A stretch of 64,000 bases of DNA from Herbaspirillum robiniae (GCF_002213415.1 NZ_NJGU01000002.1:62001-126000); one strand, 5' to 3'. Shown: positions 8,094 to 17,297, numbered from the stretch's first letter. The notes: generated from the letters alone by a model not told the origin. Translations and numbers: made by a program.

Positions 8094-8184
8094 GCTTCGC
8101 CCCCCTCCGTTGCGCCCGCGCCCCACGGCGCGCGGCCCCACCGGAACTATAACGCGCCGGCGAGGCGACGGGCCGACCCAGGGT

Positions 8185-8736
8185 TCAGGCCACGGGCGCT
8201 TCCTGCGCGAGGCCTTGCTGCTGTTGCCGCTCCTGTTCGCCAGCCGGGACGGAGCCCTGGTCGACGGCATTCTTGGCAGCGTCGAAATTACGCAAGTACA
8301 AGAACAGCTGGCCCATCATCTGCGTCCACAATTGCATGGTCATGGCCAGATGGTTCGGGGTGACGCCGCCGGCCACGATCACGTCCATTTCCAGCGAAAT
8401 CATATCGCCATGCTGCACCAGGCGAGCGAAGCGCTTGGCACGGTGCCATTCGGCGATCAGGCCCTCGGGCAAGGCGCCTTCCTGCACGCGCAGCGGGCAG
8501 CTGAGCGTGAAGTCGATGTACTTGCCGGCTTCGCTGGAGGCGTTGCCCCACAGCACCTGGAAGCCCACGCCGTGGCTGGCGCTGTGCACCATCGGCAAAC
8601 CGTTCTGTTCCAGCATGGTGACGGCACAGCCCACCGCCTTGATGGCATCGGCGATCTGATCCGGCGTGACGGTGAAGATCAATTCAGGGGCGGCAACGGC
8701 GTTGCTGTCGGCGGCTTTTTCGGTAGTCTTGCTCAT
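8185..8736 (-). CDS. YbjN-domain protein
   Basis: Protein of 183 residues without signal peptide. The core (residues about 20-150) matches the YbjN/type III secretion chaperone-like fold: an N-terminal TPDQIADAIKAVGCAV helix, a central sheet with GFQVLWGN, then WHRAKRFARLV and the segment SLEMDVIVAGGVTPNHL before a final helix. The C-terminal tail is Gln/Ala-rich. YbjN-like proteins are poorly understood and are thought to bind or stabilise partners. Its position between a PpiC isomerase and a protease gene fits a chaperone-like role in the secretion locus. Family call by motif pattern only. Confidence 0.6.
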   Translation of the reverse strand: MSKTTEKAADSNAVAAPELIFTVTPDQIADAIKAVGCAVTMLEQNGLPMVHSASHGVGFQVLWGNASSEAGKYIDFTLSCPLRVQEGALPEGLIAEWHRAKRFARLVQHGDMISLEMDVIVAGGVTPNHLAMTMQLWTQMMGQLFLYLRNFDAAKNAVDQGSVPAGEQERQQQQGLAQEAPVA

Positions 8737-8796
8737 GTCGTTTCCTTGTAAATGATGATTCGGTATCTCAACTGAGATGCAGTCGGATCATGCGGT

Positions 8797-9738
8797 TCAG
8801 TTGGCTTTTTGCAGGGCCGCGTCCAGTGCTGCGGTGTCGATGTTGACGCGTTCGGCCGGCGCCAGCTTGGAGAGATAGTCTTGCAGCAGCTGTTGCTGGC
8901 GCTGTTGGCGCAGCGCCAGCTTCAGGCGCGGGGTCATCTCTTCGAGGGTGGCGGTGCGCGCCGGTTGCTGATCGAGCAGCTTGATGACATGGAAACCGGC
9001 AGCCGCTTGCACCGGTTCGCTGACCTGGCCGACCTTCAGTTTGCTGACGGTGTCGCGCACTTCCGGCAGCATGCCTGCCAGCGGCAAGGTACCGACTTCG
9101 CCGCCTTGTTCGGCACTGGCCTTGTCCTGCGATTCAGCCTTGGCAATGGCGGCAAAGTCGCCGGCGCGCGCCTGCAGCGCCAGCTTTTTCGCTTTTTCGG
9201 CGACCTTCTTAGCGTCAGCCGCGTCATTCGGTTTCACCGGCAGGTAAATCTGCGCCATGCGATAGGTGGCTGGCAGATTGAAGCCGGCCTTGGCTTGCTC
9301 GTAGGCGGCTGCCACGTCAGCAGCGGCCGGATAGTCTGCCGGCACCTGCGTCACCGACTCCAGGTAGGCGGTGGTGACGATGCGGGCGGTGACATCCTTG
9401 ACGGCAGCTTCCACTCGCGCCTTGATTTCAGGACGATCTGCCCAACCCTTGCTGCGCGCTTCCTGCAGGACTGCTTCGCTGGTCACGCGTTGGCGCAGCC
9501 AGTTTTCCACGCCCTGGCGGTTGCTCTTGGTGGCGGCACGATCGGCCGGCGGCATCAGGTCCAGCATCTTCTGCACATCGGAATCCGGAACGCTGACAGA
9601 ACCCAGACTCGCCACCACCTTGTCAGCCGCCAGCGCCGGGGCTGCGAAGGCGCCCATCAGCGTTGCCAGCAGCAGGCCGCCGGCAACGCCGCGCGTACGA
9701 ATGGAGGAAATTTTTGCGGAAGAATATGCTCGTTTCAT
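8797..9738 (-). CDS. Periplasmic PpiC-type peptidyl-prolyl isomerase
   Basis: Protein of 313 residues: signal peptide (about 1-38, ending APALAA), a SurA-like N-terminal helical region, then a parvulin domain (about 160-260) with YRMAQIYLPV, SAEQGGEVGTLPLAGMLPEV, VGQVSEPVQAAAGFHVIKLLDQQ. Such enzymes assist folding or outer-membrane passage of exported proteins, and a giant TpsA or the large TpsB barrel are natural clients. From memory, the P. aeruginosa pdt region also contains a PpiC-type gene. A terminator-like hairpin separates it from the upstream gene, so expression may be uncoupled. Confidence 0.85.
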   Translation of the reverse strand: MKRAYSSAKISSIRTRGVAGGLLLATLMGAFAAPALAADKVVASLGSVSVPDSDVQKMLDLMPPADRAATKSNRQGVENWLRQRVTSEAVLQEARSKGWADRPEIKARVEAAVKDVTARIVTTAYLESVTQVPADYPAAADVAAAYEQAKAGFNLPATYRMAQIYLPVKPNDAADAKKVAEKAKKLALQARAGDFAAIAKAESQDKASAEQGGEVGTLPLAGMLPEVRDTVSKLKVGQVSEPVQAAAGFHVIKLLDQQPARTATLEEMTPRLKLALRQQRQQQLLQDYLSKLAPAERVNIDTAALDAALQKAN

Positions 9739-9756
9739 GGTGTGATCCCGTCAACA

Positions 9757-9792
9757 GAAAAAAGAAAAATCCGCGCATCCGTAGATGCGCGG
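9757..9792 (-). terminator. Internal Rho-independent terminator or attenuator within the TPS block
   Basis: On the minus strand a perfect 9-bp stem (CCGCGCATC/GATGCGCGG, 4-base loop) is followed by ATTTTTCTTTTTT. It lies between the coiled-coil gene and the ppiC gene. It would reduce or stop transcription into the four or five distal genes unless they have a promoter I did not identify. Confidence 0.8.
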
Positions 9793-9826
9793 CGGTAACG
9801 CTTGAATCCGGCCCGGCATGCTGCCC

Positions 9827-10552
9827 CTATTGTTTTTGCACAGCAGGCTGGGATTGCTGGGCGCCGGAGGCAGCCGCAGGAGGAGCCGGCTGTGCCACTG
9901 CGCGCAGGTCGAACTTGCCCTCATACAGTTTGTCGCCGTACTCCTGGGCGATCTGCTCATACTTGACGCGACTCTGCGCGGCGAACGGCTGGCGCGCGGA
10001 CATGATGGTGCCCATGTCCATGTTTTCGTAGGCCTGCAGGATTTCCTGGCCCACGGAGTACAGCTTGACGTTTTTCTCCGTGCACATTGCGACCGCCTGC
10101 TGGTGCTGCTTCTCCTCGCCGGCCAGTCGCTGACGCTCGTTCTCGGATGCACGGGCGATCTTCAACAGGCCGTCATAGGCGCTGCGATACTGCCCCGCTT
10201 GCTCATTGGCCTTGGCCAGCGCCTGCTGCTGCGCGACCACTCCCTGCTGACGCGTGCTGCGCTCGGAAGCTAGTTGTGATTTGAGCGCGGCCAACTCCTT
10301 GCGCAGTTCGTCGGCTTCCGCGGCCGGCGCCTCCGCCTTTGCGCCAGCCGGCCGAACGCCCTGCCCGCTGGCCTTCAATGCGGCCAGTTCGTTTTGCGCC
10401 TCTTGCAGTTGCGTGGTGGTGGCGCGCAGCTGCGCGCGCAGCCGCTCCTCCATGCTTTGCCCCTGCTGTGCGTGTGCCTGGCCGGCCGCAATCAACAGCA
10501 GAGCGGCCAGCAGGCATACGCCTTTGTTGATGATCGGATCACGTTTCATCAT
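9827..10552 (-). CDS. Periplasmic coiled-coil protein
   Basis: Protein of 241 residues with a signal peptide (about 1-28, ending QAHA). Long heptad-like helices run through about residues 32-155 (MEERLRAQLRATTTQLQEAQ, then ELRKELAALKSQLASERSTR), followed by a conserved-looking C-terminal segment (KNVKLYSVGQEILQAYENMD). It starts 6 bp after the porin gene stop with GAGG just before the ATG, so it is translationally close to it. Coiled-coil periplasmic proteins accompany some TonB/ExbBD clusters (for example DUF3450), but I cannot assign this one to that family. Confidence 0.7.
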   Translation of the reverse strand: MMKRDPIINKGVCLLAALLLIAAGQAHAQQGQSMEERLRAQLRATTTQLQEAQNELAALKASGQGVRPAGAKAEAPAAEADELRKELAALKSQLASERSTRQQGVVAQQQALAKANEQAGQYRSAYDGLLKIARASENERQRLAGEEKQHQQAVAMCTEKNVKLYSVGQEILQAYENMDMGTIMSARQPFAAQSRVKYEQIAQEYGDKLYEGKFDLRAVAQPAPPAAASGAQQSQPAVQKQ

Positions 10553-10558
10553 GCATCC

Positions 10559-12349
10559 TCAGAAACGGGTGTTGAGTTCAAGCTGCAGCGTGTCGATCGA
10601 CACCGGCGGACCATACACGGAACGGGTCGCGAACCAGCGGCCGCCCACATAAGTGTTCTTGTCGACCATGTAGTTGGCGCCCAGGTAGTAGCCGCGCGCG
10701 TTGGTCCCGCCCTGATGGAAGGTCGAGTCGTTGTAGCCGTCCGGCAAGGCGTCCGGTTCGATGCGCTTGTAGCCGGCCAGCACGTTCCAGTCGCCGCGCA
10801 CGCTCATGTCCGGACGACCGAAGGTAGCCTGCAGCATGTAGGCGTTGGCGCCGCTCTGGAATTCGGTGACGGTGGTGCCGCCGCTGCCGTTGAAGTTGTT
10901 GACGATATTGCCGTTGGCGCGACGGAACATTTCCGCCTGGTCGTAGGCCAGGTTGCGGATGTAGTTGCCGTCCAGGCGCAGACCATAACCGCCTGCAACG
11001 CGGGTGTCCCAACGCGCGTTGATATCAAGCAGCTGGAACTTGGAAGCCAGGCCGACGTACTGCGGCATCGGGGTGCTGGCCGGTCCCGATGGGTCAAGCG
11101 CGATGTTGCGCAAGAGCATCAGGGTATTGCCCTTCTGCATGAAGGCCGGACGGCTCCAGTCGGTATCGCAGCCATCCGCGCCGGCGTAGAGTTGGCAGGA
11201 GCTGGAGACACGGCCTTCGATGTTCTTGAAGTCGTAGTAGGCCAGCGCGCCGCGCAGCTTGTTCTCCGGATTGAGCTTCCAGTCGGCGCCGACCTGTGCG
11301 CCCAACAGCCACTTGGTCTGGCTGGACATTTTGCTCTGGCTGCGGCTGGGGTTGTTGTCCGAGGAATACTCCAGCGGAATAATGCCCAGCGTGCCGAACA
11401 GCGAGATATCGGTATTGGCCAGCGGCTTGGAGAATTTCGCTGCCACGCCGTCCAGATTCAGATCGCTGGAGAACAGCATGTCGGTGCTGTAGAACGGATT
11501 GCCCATGCGCCCGCCGGTGACGCTCACCATGTCATTGAAGCGATAGGTGATCCAGGCCTGGTCGAGCCAGATGTTTTTCTTGCTCATGCCGCCGCCCAGG
11601 GTCTGGGTCGTGGAAACCGGGCTGTCGTCGCTGCCGGTGGCCAGGCGGACGCCGGCCTGCACGGACTCGGACACATCGGCGATCACCCCCAGGCGGGCGC
11701 GCACGCGCATCTGGTTGGCGCGATCCTGCTGGGCGTTGAGCAGCGGCGGCAACTGTATGGGATTGCTGTTCTTGTTGATGTCATATGCGCTGCCGGCGTT
11801 CAGGCTGCGCCAGTCGATCAGGGAATCCGTATTGCGGCCGGAATAGAAGCGCGACTCTCCGCGCACGCGCATATCGCCTTCGATGCGGATACGTTTGGTC
11901 CACTCCGGCGTTTCGTTGGGCGCAGCCCAGCCTTCGGACTTGGCCTGGGCCATGATCTCTCCCTTCACCTCATCGCGAATCTGGTCGCGAACGCTGGCCG
12001 AAATATACGGCACGCGCACGTCGCCAGGTTCGAGCTTGGGGCCGGCGGCCGGTGCGGCGGCCGCCACCTGGCGCGCCTGCTGCGCTGCCGCCATGGCTTC
12101 GGTCTGGGCCTGCGCCAGCAGCGCCTCGCCCACGTCCTTCTTCAGGGCGCCGGTTTCGATCAGGCCGCGAATCAGCTTGACCATCGCAGAATCGCCAGTC
12201 GCCGCGCTCTGCGCATGCACGGCCCCGGTTGCGCACAGCATCGCAGCGGCCAGCGCCAGCATCGGAAGGCGCGCAGCGCCGCACGGGCGGCCTGGCGCCG
12301 CGTTGAGATCATTGCCGCGCACGGCAAGATGATGGGTGGGGAATTTCAT
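10559..12349 (-). CDS. Putative outer-membrane porin (Porin_5-like) of the TPS block
   Basis: Protein of 596 residues: signal peptide ending near residue 46 (AVHAQ), an Ala/Gln-rich helical stretch (about 60-105), then a beta-barrel region (about 155-596) of alternating strands such as IRIEGDMRVRGESRFY and YYLGANYMVDKNTYVGGRW, ending in the terminal aromatic residue NTRF typical of outer-membrane barrels. The ATG at 12349 has an AAAGAAG site; a further ATG pair at 12415 overlaps the tonB stop. It follows tonB directly, so it could be the outer-membrane partner energised by this TonB/ExbBD set, although no TonB box or plug domain is evident. Confidence 0.72.
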   Translation of the reverse strand: MKFPTHHLAVRGNDLNAAPGRPCGAARLPMLALAAAMLCATGAVHAQSAATGDSAMVKLIRGLIETGALKKDVGEALLAQAQTEAMAAAQQARQVAAAAPAAGPKLEPGDVRVPYISASVRDQIRDEVKGEIMAQAKSEGWAAPNETPEWTKRIRIEGDMRVRGESRFYSGRNTDSLIDWRSLNAGSAYDINKNSNPIQLPPLLNAQQDRANQMRVRARLGVIADVSESVQAGVRLATGSDDSPVSTTQTLGGGMSKKNIWLDQAWITYRFNDMVSVTGGRMGNPFYSTDMLFSSDLNLDGVAAKFSKPLANTDISLFGTLGIIPLEYSSDNNPSRSQSKMSSQTKWLLGAQVGADWKLNPENKLRGALAYYDFKNIEGRVSSSCQLYAGADGCDTDWSRPAFMQKGNTLMLLRNIALDPSGPASTPMPQYVGLASKFQLLDINARWDTRVAGGYGLRLDGNYIRNLAYDQAEMFRRANGNIVNNFNGSGGTTVTEFQSGANAYMLQATFGRPDMSVRGDWNVLAGYKRIEPDALPDGYNDSTFHQGGTNARGYYLGANYMVDKNTYVGGRWFATRSVYGPPVSIDTLQLELNTRF

Positions 12350-12411
12350 CGCTTCTTTCAAATAGTGAAGTGAGTTGAATCGTGGTGTGCCTACAATGGC
12401 CTGCTGGGGCA

Positions 12412-13113
12412 TCATGGCCGGCGTCCCTTGATGGAAATGCGGGCGGGCGAATGCCAGGATGGCGGCGGCGCTTCGTCTGAACGGTAATCGCGCGCCATGG
12501 CCAGTACCGCTTCATCGGTCTGGGTGTTGCCTGTGCCCTGCACCAGCTGCACGCGCGTCACCTTGCCGCTGTTGTCGAGCCAGATGTCCAGGCGAATATC
12601 CTCAAACACCAGGCGACGGGTACGCTCGTCGCGGGCGAAGGCCTGCTGCAAGGCATTCGAGAAGTAACGCGCGTAAGAACCCGAACCCAGGCCGCCACCG
12701 CCACCGGTCATGCCGCCGCCGCGTCCGGCGCCGATACCGAAGGCATCCGTGCCGGCCTGCGCCGCGCTGTCCATGGTGACCGGGTCGCCCATGTCCTTGT
12801 TCGGGCTGGGCGTGCTGTCGTCCTTGGGCGCTTCGGCCGGAGTGGGCTCCGGCTCATGCACTTCCGGCTTGACCTTGTCGGGCGTCGGCTCCGGCAACTT
12901 TTCCGGTTCCGGCGGCGGTGGTGGCGGTGGCGGCGGGACCATCAGCATCGGCGGCCCGGCGACTTCGCGCCTGGTCGCCGCCGTGCCGCTCAGCAGGTGC
13001 CATACCGTGGCCACCAGCACCGCCAGTACGGCCAGACCGATCACCGGCGCGATCCAGCGACGTCCGCGGATGTCCGCGCGCGGCCTGCCCTGCACTGGGG
13101 GGAGATCGCTCAT
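12412..13113 (-). CDS. TonB-like energy transducer
   Basis: Protein of 233 residues: one N-terminal membrane helix (about residues 22-43), a Pro-rich region containing a run of nine prolines and PEP-type repeats (about 60-100), a Gly-rich linker (about 130-148) and a TonB-C-like domain (about 155-230, FEDIRLDIWLDNSGKVTRVQ). It transmits the proton-motive force harvested by ExbB/ExbD to outer-membrane partners. It starts 7 bp after exbD. Being dedicated to a TPS locus is unusual, since TpsB transporters are not thought to need TonB. Confidence 0.8.
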   Translation of the reverse strand: MSDLPPVQGRPRADIRGRRWIAPVIGLAVLAVLVATVWHLLSGTAATRREVAGPPMLMVPPPPPPPPPEPEKLPEPTPDKVKPEVHEPEPTPAEAPKDDSTPSPNKDMGDPVTMDSAAQAGTDAFGIGAGRGGGMTGGGGGLGSGSYARYFSNALQQAFARDERTRRLVFEDIRLDIWLDNSGKVTRVQLVQGTGNTQTDEAVLAMARDYRSDEAPPPSWHSPARISIKGRRP

Positions 13114-13120
13114 TTTCAAA

Positions 13121-13540
13121 CTAGCCCCCTGCGTTCGGCTTGCCGGTGACCAGGCCGATCTGGTTGAGCTCGATCTTGCGCAACAGATCAAGCACTTCGA
13201 TCACCTTGGCGTACTGCACCGACGCATCGCCGCGCACGATCACCGGGAAATCCGGTGTCAGCGCCTTCTCGGTGCGCAGGCGCTCTTCGAGTTCGCTCAG
13301 GCTCACCGGGTAGGCGTCAAGAAACACCTGGCCGCCGTTATCGATGGTGATCGCCTTGGTCTTGGGCTTTTCCAGCGCCACTGCGGCGCTGGCCTTGGGC
13401 AGGTCGACCTTCAGGCCTGGAATGCTGGCGTTGCTGGTGAGGATGAAGATCACCAGCACCACCAGCAACACGTCCACGAAGGGCGTGATATTGATGCCGC
13501 TGCTGCGCTTCTTGACGCCGAAGCGTGAGTGGTTCGCCAT
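13121..13540 (-). CDS. ExbD/TolR family biopolymer transport protein
   Basis: Protein of 139 residues with a short cytoplasmic N-terminus, one membrane helix (about residues 22-40) containing the conserved aspartate in ITPFVDVLLVVLVIF, and a periplasmic domain ending in the VIEVLDLLRKIELNQIGLVT segment. With ExbB it forms the proton channel that powers TonB. The chosen ATG has a GGGGGAGAG ribosome-binding site 16 bp after the exbB stop. Confidence 0.92.
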   Translation of the reverse strand: MANHSRFGVKKRSSGINITPFVDVLLVVLVIFILTSNASIPGLKVDLPKASAAVALEKPKTKAITIDNGGQVFLDAYPVSLSELEERLRTEKALTPDFPVIVRGDASVQYAKVIEVLDLLRKIELNQIGLVTGKPNAGG

Positions 13541-13556
13541 GATTGCTCTCCCCCGA

Positions 13557-15326
13557 TCAGGCGCGTTGCAGCGCGGCGTGCACCTGGCGGCCTTCGCCTT
13601 GCTCTTCGGCCAGGCGCGTGGCGAACTCGTCGACAAACACGGCCATGTCGGCGGCGATGGCGTCGGAACGGGAGGCCAGCCAGTTATAACCAAACAGCGC
13701 AGGAATCGCGACGCCCAGGCCAGCTGCCGTACACAGCAGCGCAGCCGCCATGCCCGGCGCCACCGAGTTGATGTCCACCGCGCCGGCCATGGCCGCCACC
13801 ACGAACACCAGCATGATGCCGATCACGGTGCCGAACAGGCCGACGTAAGGCGCCCCTTCGATGGTGGTCGACAGCCACACCATGCGTTTGGCCATGCTTT
13901 CGTTCTCGCGCACCATCACGCCGTCCATGGCGGCGCGGATGGCACCGATGGTGGAGTCGGAGACGGCGTTGAGATCGTAGCCACGCTCGTGGCGGCGGCG
14001 CATTTCATCCACCGCTACCGAATACAGACGCCACAGCGAGGACTGCGCCCGCACCTCTTCCGGCACGCGGTTGTTGCGAGCCAGCACGTCCAGCGAGGCG
14101 CCGGCGGTTTCGCGGAAATAATCCATGAAGGCTTCGTTGGCGCGGGAAGTCATGCCAAAGCTGCGTCCCTTGCCGATCATGATTGCCCACGAGCCGGCCA
14201 TCATCAGGCCCAGCAGGCACACCACCACCCATGCATCCACCGGCATGGCGGCAAGAATGAAACCGAAGTGGCTCTTGCCGGCCTGCTTTTCATCGGCGCC
14301 GTAGCTCACCAGGCGGGACTGGCCGCCTTGCGACACGGCGTCGGCCAGGATCGACGCATCGCTGCGCGCTACCTTGGACAGGCGAACTTCATCCATCGCG
14401 CCGGCGAATGGCGCCAGCTTGCCACCGCTGACATCGGCGCCGATGCCGGCTGCCACGTTGAACGCCGGCAAAGCCGCCGCCAGCGAGACCGACGGCCGGC
14501 CATTGACGTACAACGCCAGGTTCTGGGCATCGGCCTTCACCGTGATATGCGACCACTGGCCGACTTGGATCGGCTGCCCCGGATTGCTGCGAGCGCCATT
14601 GACCTCGACGAAGGGCACGCCGTTGTCGATGCCGATGACCAATGCGCTGGCGCCATTGCGACGGGCATAAACGACCTGGTTGGCGCCGAGTTGGTCCGGA
14701 CGCACCCACGCCGAGAACGTGAAGCTGCCACCGGCGGCCAGCGCCAGCGACGGCGAGGCCGGCAACATCAGCGCTTCGCCCGAGAAGCGCGCGCCCTTGC
14801 CGATCACGGTGCCGTCCACGCTGACCACGGCGCTTTGGCCGTTGTTGCCGAACGCCGTGCTGTCGCGCGGCGCGACGTTGGCCTCATTGAAGTGATAGAC
14901 CAGCGTGTAGTCCGGATCGAAAGTGCGCTGGCCATTGGAGGCCGGAGGCGCCTTGGGATTGCCGTAGTACATCCATACCTGCTGCGGGGCGCCGGCCGGC
15001 AAGGCCGGCATGTCGACCCAGATCAGGGCGATGCCCAGCAAGGGATCGAACTGTTCGATCTGGTAGTTCAATACCGTCTTGTCATCGCTGGCGATGAAGC
15101 GCAGGTCGTTGCCGCTTTCGTTGACGCCTTCAAAGCTGAAGTTGCCGGTATGCAGGCGCAGCAGCACCGTCACGCGGCCGGCGTCGGCGCCGAGCGCCGC
15201 GCCTTGCGGTCCGGCATCGAGCGTGAGCGGCTTGCGATATGCCCAATCGGGCTGCCACCAGGCGTGGGCAAGGTTGGGAAGGATTGCGCCGGCCAGGGCC
15301 AGCAGCACAAACAGGATGCGTCTCAT
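13557..15326 (-). CDS. ExbB/TolQ proton channel fused to DUF2341 and LamG-like domains
   Basis: Protein of 589 residues. Order: signal peptide (about 1-22, ending LAHA), DUF2341-like region (about 25-130, with LRFIASDDKTVLNYQIEQFD and QQVWMYYGNP), concanavalin/LamG-like domain (about 140-325, with FTFSAWVRPDQLG and AMDEVRLSKVARSD), a membrane helix (about 355-380), and the ExbB/TolQ channel domain (about 450-580, with GAPYVGLFGTVIGIMLVF and LCTAAGLGVAIPALFGYNW). A typical ExbB has only the last part, about 240 residues, so half of this protein is a periplasmic sensing or binding module. The ATG at 15326 has GGAG at good distance. Confidence 0.88.
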   Translation of the reverse strand: MRRILFVLLALAGAILPNLAHAWWQPDWAYRKPLTLDAGPQGAALGADAGRVTVLLRLHTGNFSFEGVNESGNDLRFIASDDKTVLNYQIEQFDPLLGIALIWVDMPALPAGAPQQVWMYYGNPKAPPASNGQRTFDPDYTLVYHFNEANVAPRDSTAFGNNGQSAVVSVDGTVIGKGARFSGEALMLPASPSLALAAGGSFTFSAWVRPDQLGANQVVYARRNGASALVIGIDNGVPFVEVNGARSNPGQPIQVGQWSHITVKADAQNLALYVNGRPSVSLAAALPAFNVAAGIGADVSGGKLAPFAGAMDEVRLSKVARSDASILADAVSQGGQSRLVSYGADEKQAGKSHFGFILAAMPVDAWVVVCLLGLMMAGSWAIMIGKGRSFGMTSRANEAFMDYFRETAGASLDVLARNNRVPEEVRAQSSLWRLYSVAVDEMRRRHERGYDLNAVSDSTIGAIRAAMDGVMVRENESMAKRMVWLSTTIEGAPYVGLFGTVIGIMLVFVVAAMAGAVDINSVAPGMAAALLCTAAGLGVAIPALFGYNWLASRSDAIAADMAVFVDEFATRLAEEQGEGRQVHAALQRA

Positions 15327-15377
15327 AGCAAGGTTCTCCACAAGCTAGTTCTGAATTGATTGAATTGGAAAGAAGGC

Positions 15378-17057
15378 TCAGTAGTTGGCGTTCACGCTGA
15401 AGTTCAGGCGCCAGTCATGCGCCTCGGTGCGTGCCACTTTCTTGAGCGGATAAGCCAGGTCGAGCTTGCCGCTGACGCGTTGCATCAACGTGAAATTGGT
15501 GCCGATGCCCACCGAGGCCAGGTTGAAGCTGTCGTTCTGTTCCGGCAGCGGATCGCGCAGGCGCAGGTAGCCGCCATCCGTGAAGGCATAGACGCGCCAG
15601 TTTTCGACCCATGGATTGAGCAGGGCCAGGGGACGCGAGCGCAATTCCAGCGAACCGACCAGACCGTAGTCGCCGGTGGCCTCCGCCGACAGATAACCGC
15701 GCACCGAGCTGGCGCCGCCGGCGGCCATCTGCTCGGTGGAAATCAGCGCCGAGTCCGTCATCTGCGCGGACAGGCGCACGCCGAGTTGCTCATTGCCGGG
15801 CAAGGTGTAGGAGCCGTTGAGGTCCCCCTTGAACAGCGTGAAGCTGGGCGAAGACTTGTAACGCTTGTAGTCGAACTGGGTGTCGTTGCTGCCATAGCCG
15901 AAGAACCTGCTGGTGCCCGACACCATCGACAGGTTTAGGCCGTACTGGCTCTTCTCTCCCTGGCGAAAGCCGCTATAGGCCAGCGTGATCGGCGCGTAGC
16001 GCAGCGGCACGTCATCGCCGGTGGCGCCCAGGCGCAGGCCTTCCTTGTTGTCCTTGAAGTCGATCCCGCCCGAAAACGAGTGGTACCACTCGCCCGTGGT
16101 CGGCACCGTATATACCGCCTTGACGCCGACCGAATGCCCCTTGCCCAGCACGCTGGTGCCGCCGACGGTAGAGACGTTGCTGTTGGAAACGTAGCCGGAG
16201 GCTTCGATGCTCCAGTTGGTGCCGCGCAGCGGCGCCGAGTAGGAGGCCGACCACACACGGGTTTCGTTGAAATCCTGCGGCGTCCCGAAGAAGCTCAGCG
16301 ACAGGCTATGCCCCAGTTGCCACAGGTTGTCGTAGCCGATACTGGCGGAGGCGCGCAGATGATGGGTATCTGCACTGTAGTCGTTGTTGAGCCCAACGCT
16401 GCCGCGCCACGGGCTGCTGTCGTCCACCTTCAGGTCGACGTCCATGGTGCCGGGCACCGCGCCCTGCTTGACCAGCGGCATCACCTGGCGCTTCCCGCCG
16501 CGATTAAGTGCCGTCAGCTCGGCCTGGGCCTGGGTGAAATCGGGCACATCGCCTTCCTTGAGCGCGGGCACCTGATTGCGGATTTCGGCTGGCGAATTGT
16601 ACTGAGCGCCGACCACGCGCACGCGGCCGACCTTGGTCTCGCTCACTTGCAGAAAAACGATGCCTTCGTTGACCTGCTGCTCGGGCAGGTCGACATAGAC
16701 CGACTGATAGCCTTTGGCGTTATATGCCGCCAGCAGCGCATCGCGGGCATTCTCGATGTCCTTGAGCGTGCGCTTGGGACCGAGAAACGGCGTCACGGCC
16801 TTCTCAATAGTGCGCGCATCGAGCACCGTATTGCCGCGCACGATGTATTCGCTGATATCGACCTGGCGCGTATCAGCCTGCGCCGCAGCCGGCACGGACT
16901 CCGGAGCTTGCTGCGCCAGCACGCCGCCGTGCCAGCCGATGCCGGCCGCGCCCAGCAGGGCCAGGCACATCCGGCTCAGTCGTCCGGTGTCCCCTTTGCT
17001 ACTTCTGTTTCTTACACTGCGTGCGGTTTCTTTTGCGATTTCGTTGGCATTGCGCAT
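15378..17057 (-). CDS. TpsB two-partner-secretion transporter (FhaC/ShlB family)
   Basis: Outer-membrane transporter of 559 residues for the adjacent TpsA. Order: extended N-region with signal peptide (to about residue 49), POTRA domain 1 (about 58-135, ISEYIVRGNTVLDARTIEKA), POTRA domain 2 (about 136-210), and a 16-strand-type barrel with the diagnostic loop-6 motif SSVRGYLSAEATGD. It ends in an aromatic residue. Start chosen at MRNANEIAKE; MCLALLGAAG further in is possible, and neither has a strong ribosome-binding site. It is separated from tpsA by 416 bp holding a hairpin and two ECF-type promoter candidates, so it is probably transcribed independently along with exbB-exbD-tonB. Confidence 0.9.
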   Translation of the reverse strand: MRNANEIAKETARSVRNRSSKGDTGRLSRMCLALLGAAGIGWHGGVLAQQAPESVPAAAQADTRQVDISEYIVRGNTVLDARTIEKAVTPFLGPKRTLKDIENARDALLAAYNAKGYQSVYVDLPEQQVNEGIVFLQVSETKVGRVRVVGAQYNSPAEIRNQVPALKEGDVPDFTQAQAELTALNRGGKRQVMPLVKQGAVPGTMDVDLKVDDSSPWRGSVGLNNDYSADTHHLRASASIGYDNLWQLGHSLSLSFFGTPQDFNETRVWSASYSAPLRGTNWSIEASGYVSNSNVSTVGGTSVLGKGHSVGVKAVYTVPTTGEWYHSFSGGIDFKDNKEGLRLGATGDDVPLRYAPITLAYSGFRQGEKSQYGLNLSMVSGTSRFFGYGSNDTQFDYKRYKSSPSFTLFKGDLNGSYTLPGNEQLGVRLSAQMTDSALISTEQMAAGGASSVRGYLSAEATGDYGLVGSLELRSRPLALLNPWVENWRVYAFTDGGYLRLRDPLPEQNDSFNLASVGIGTNFTLMQRVSGKLDLAYPLKKVARTEAHDWRLNFSVNANY

Positions 17058-17156
17058 ATCTGAAAATCCCACCCCTTTTTTGGCATTCTGTGCGGTGCGC
17101 CGGCGTGGCCCGGTCGCATCGCTGATCGCCGTCTCAAATCCGGCATTTAGAAGCAA

Positions 17157-17202
17157 GACGATTGGCGGCCGCACGATCCGCCAAATGTCATCAAACTTTC
17201 AT
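17157..17202 (-). promoter_or_regulatory. Composite Pho-box-like/ECF promoter candidate 1 upstream of tpsB
   Basis: On the plus strand ATGTCAT-CAAA-CTTTCAT (17185-17202) forms an 11-bp-periodic direct repeat like the PhoB box. On the minus strand, exactly 24 bp further, lies CGTC (17160-17157), a typical ECF sigma -10 core. The -35 position carries GCGGAT, less like the GCAGTC of the other two copies. It is 100 bp upstream of the tpsB start. Confidence 0.55.
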
Positions 17203-17297
17203 AATTCTTTTATCGGGAGACCGAGGCCCTGCCCTCCCCTGGTTTCCCGTTCTCTCGCAAGAGCCTGCCGTCCGTCCGGACGAGCTATGAATACCTA

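Noticed and set aside
10394..12373. A 659-codon plus-strand frame opposite the porin-like gene
   Set aside because: The minus strand has a signal peptide, barrel strands and terminal aromatic residue; the plus frame has none of these.
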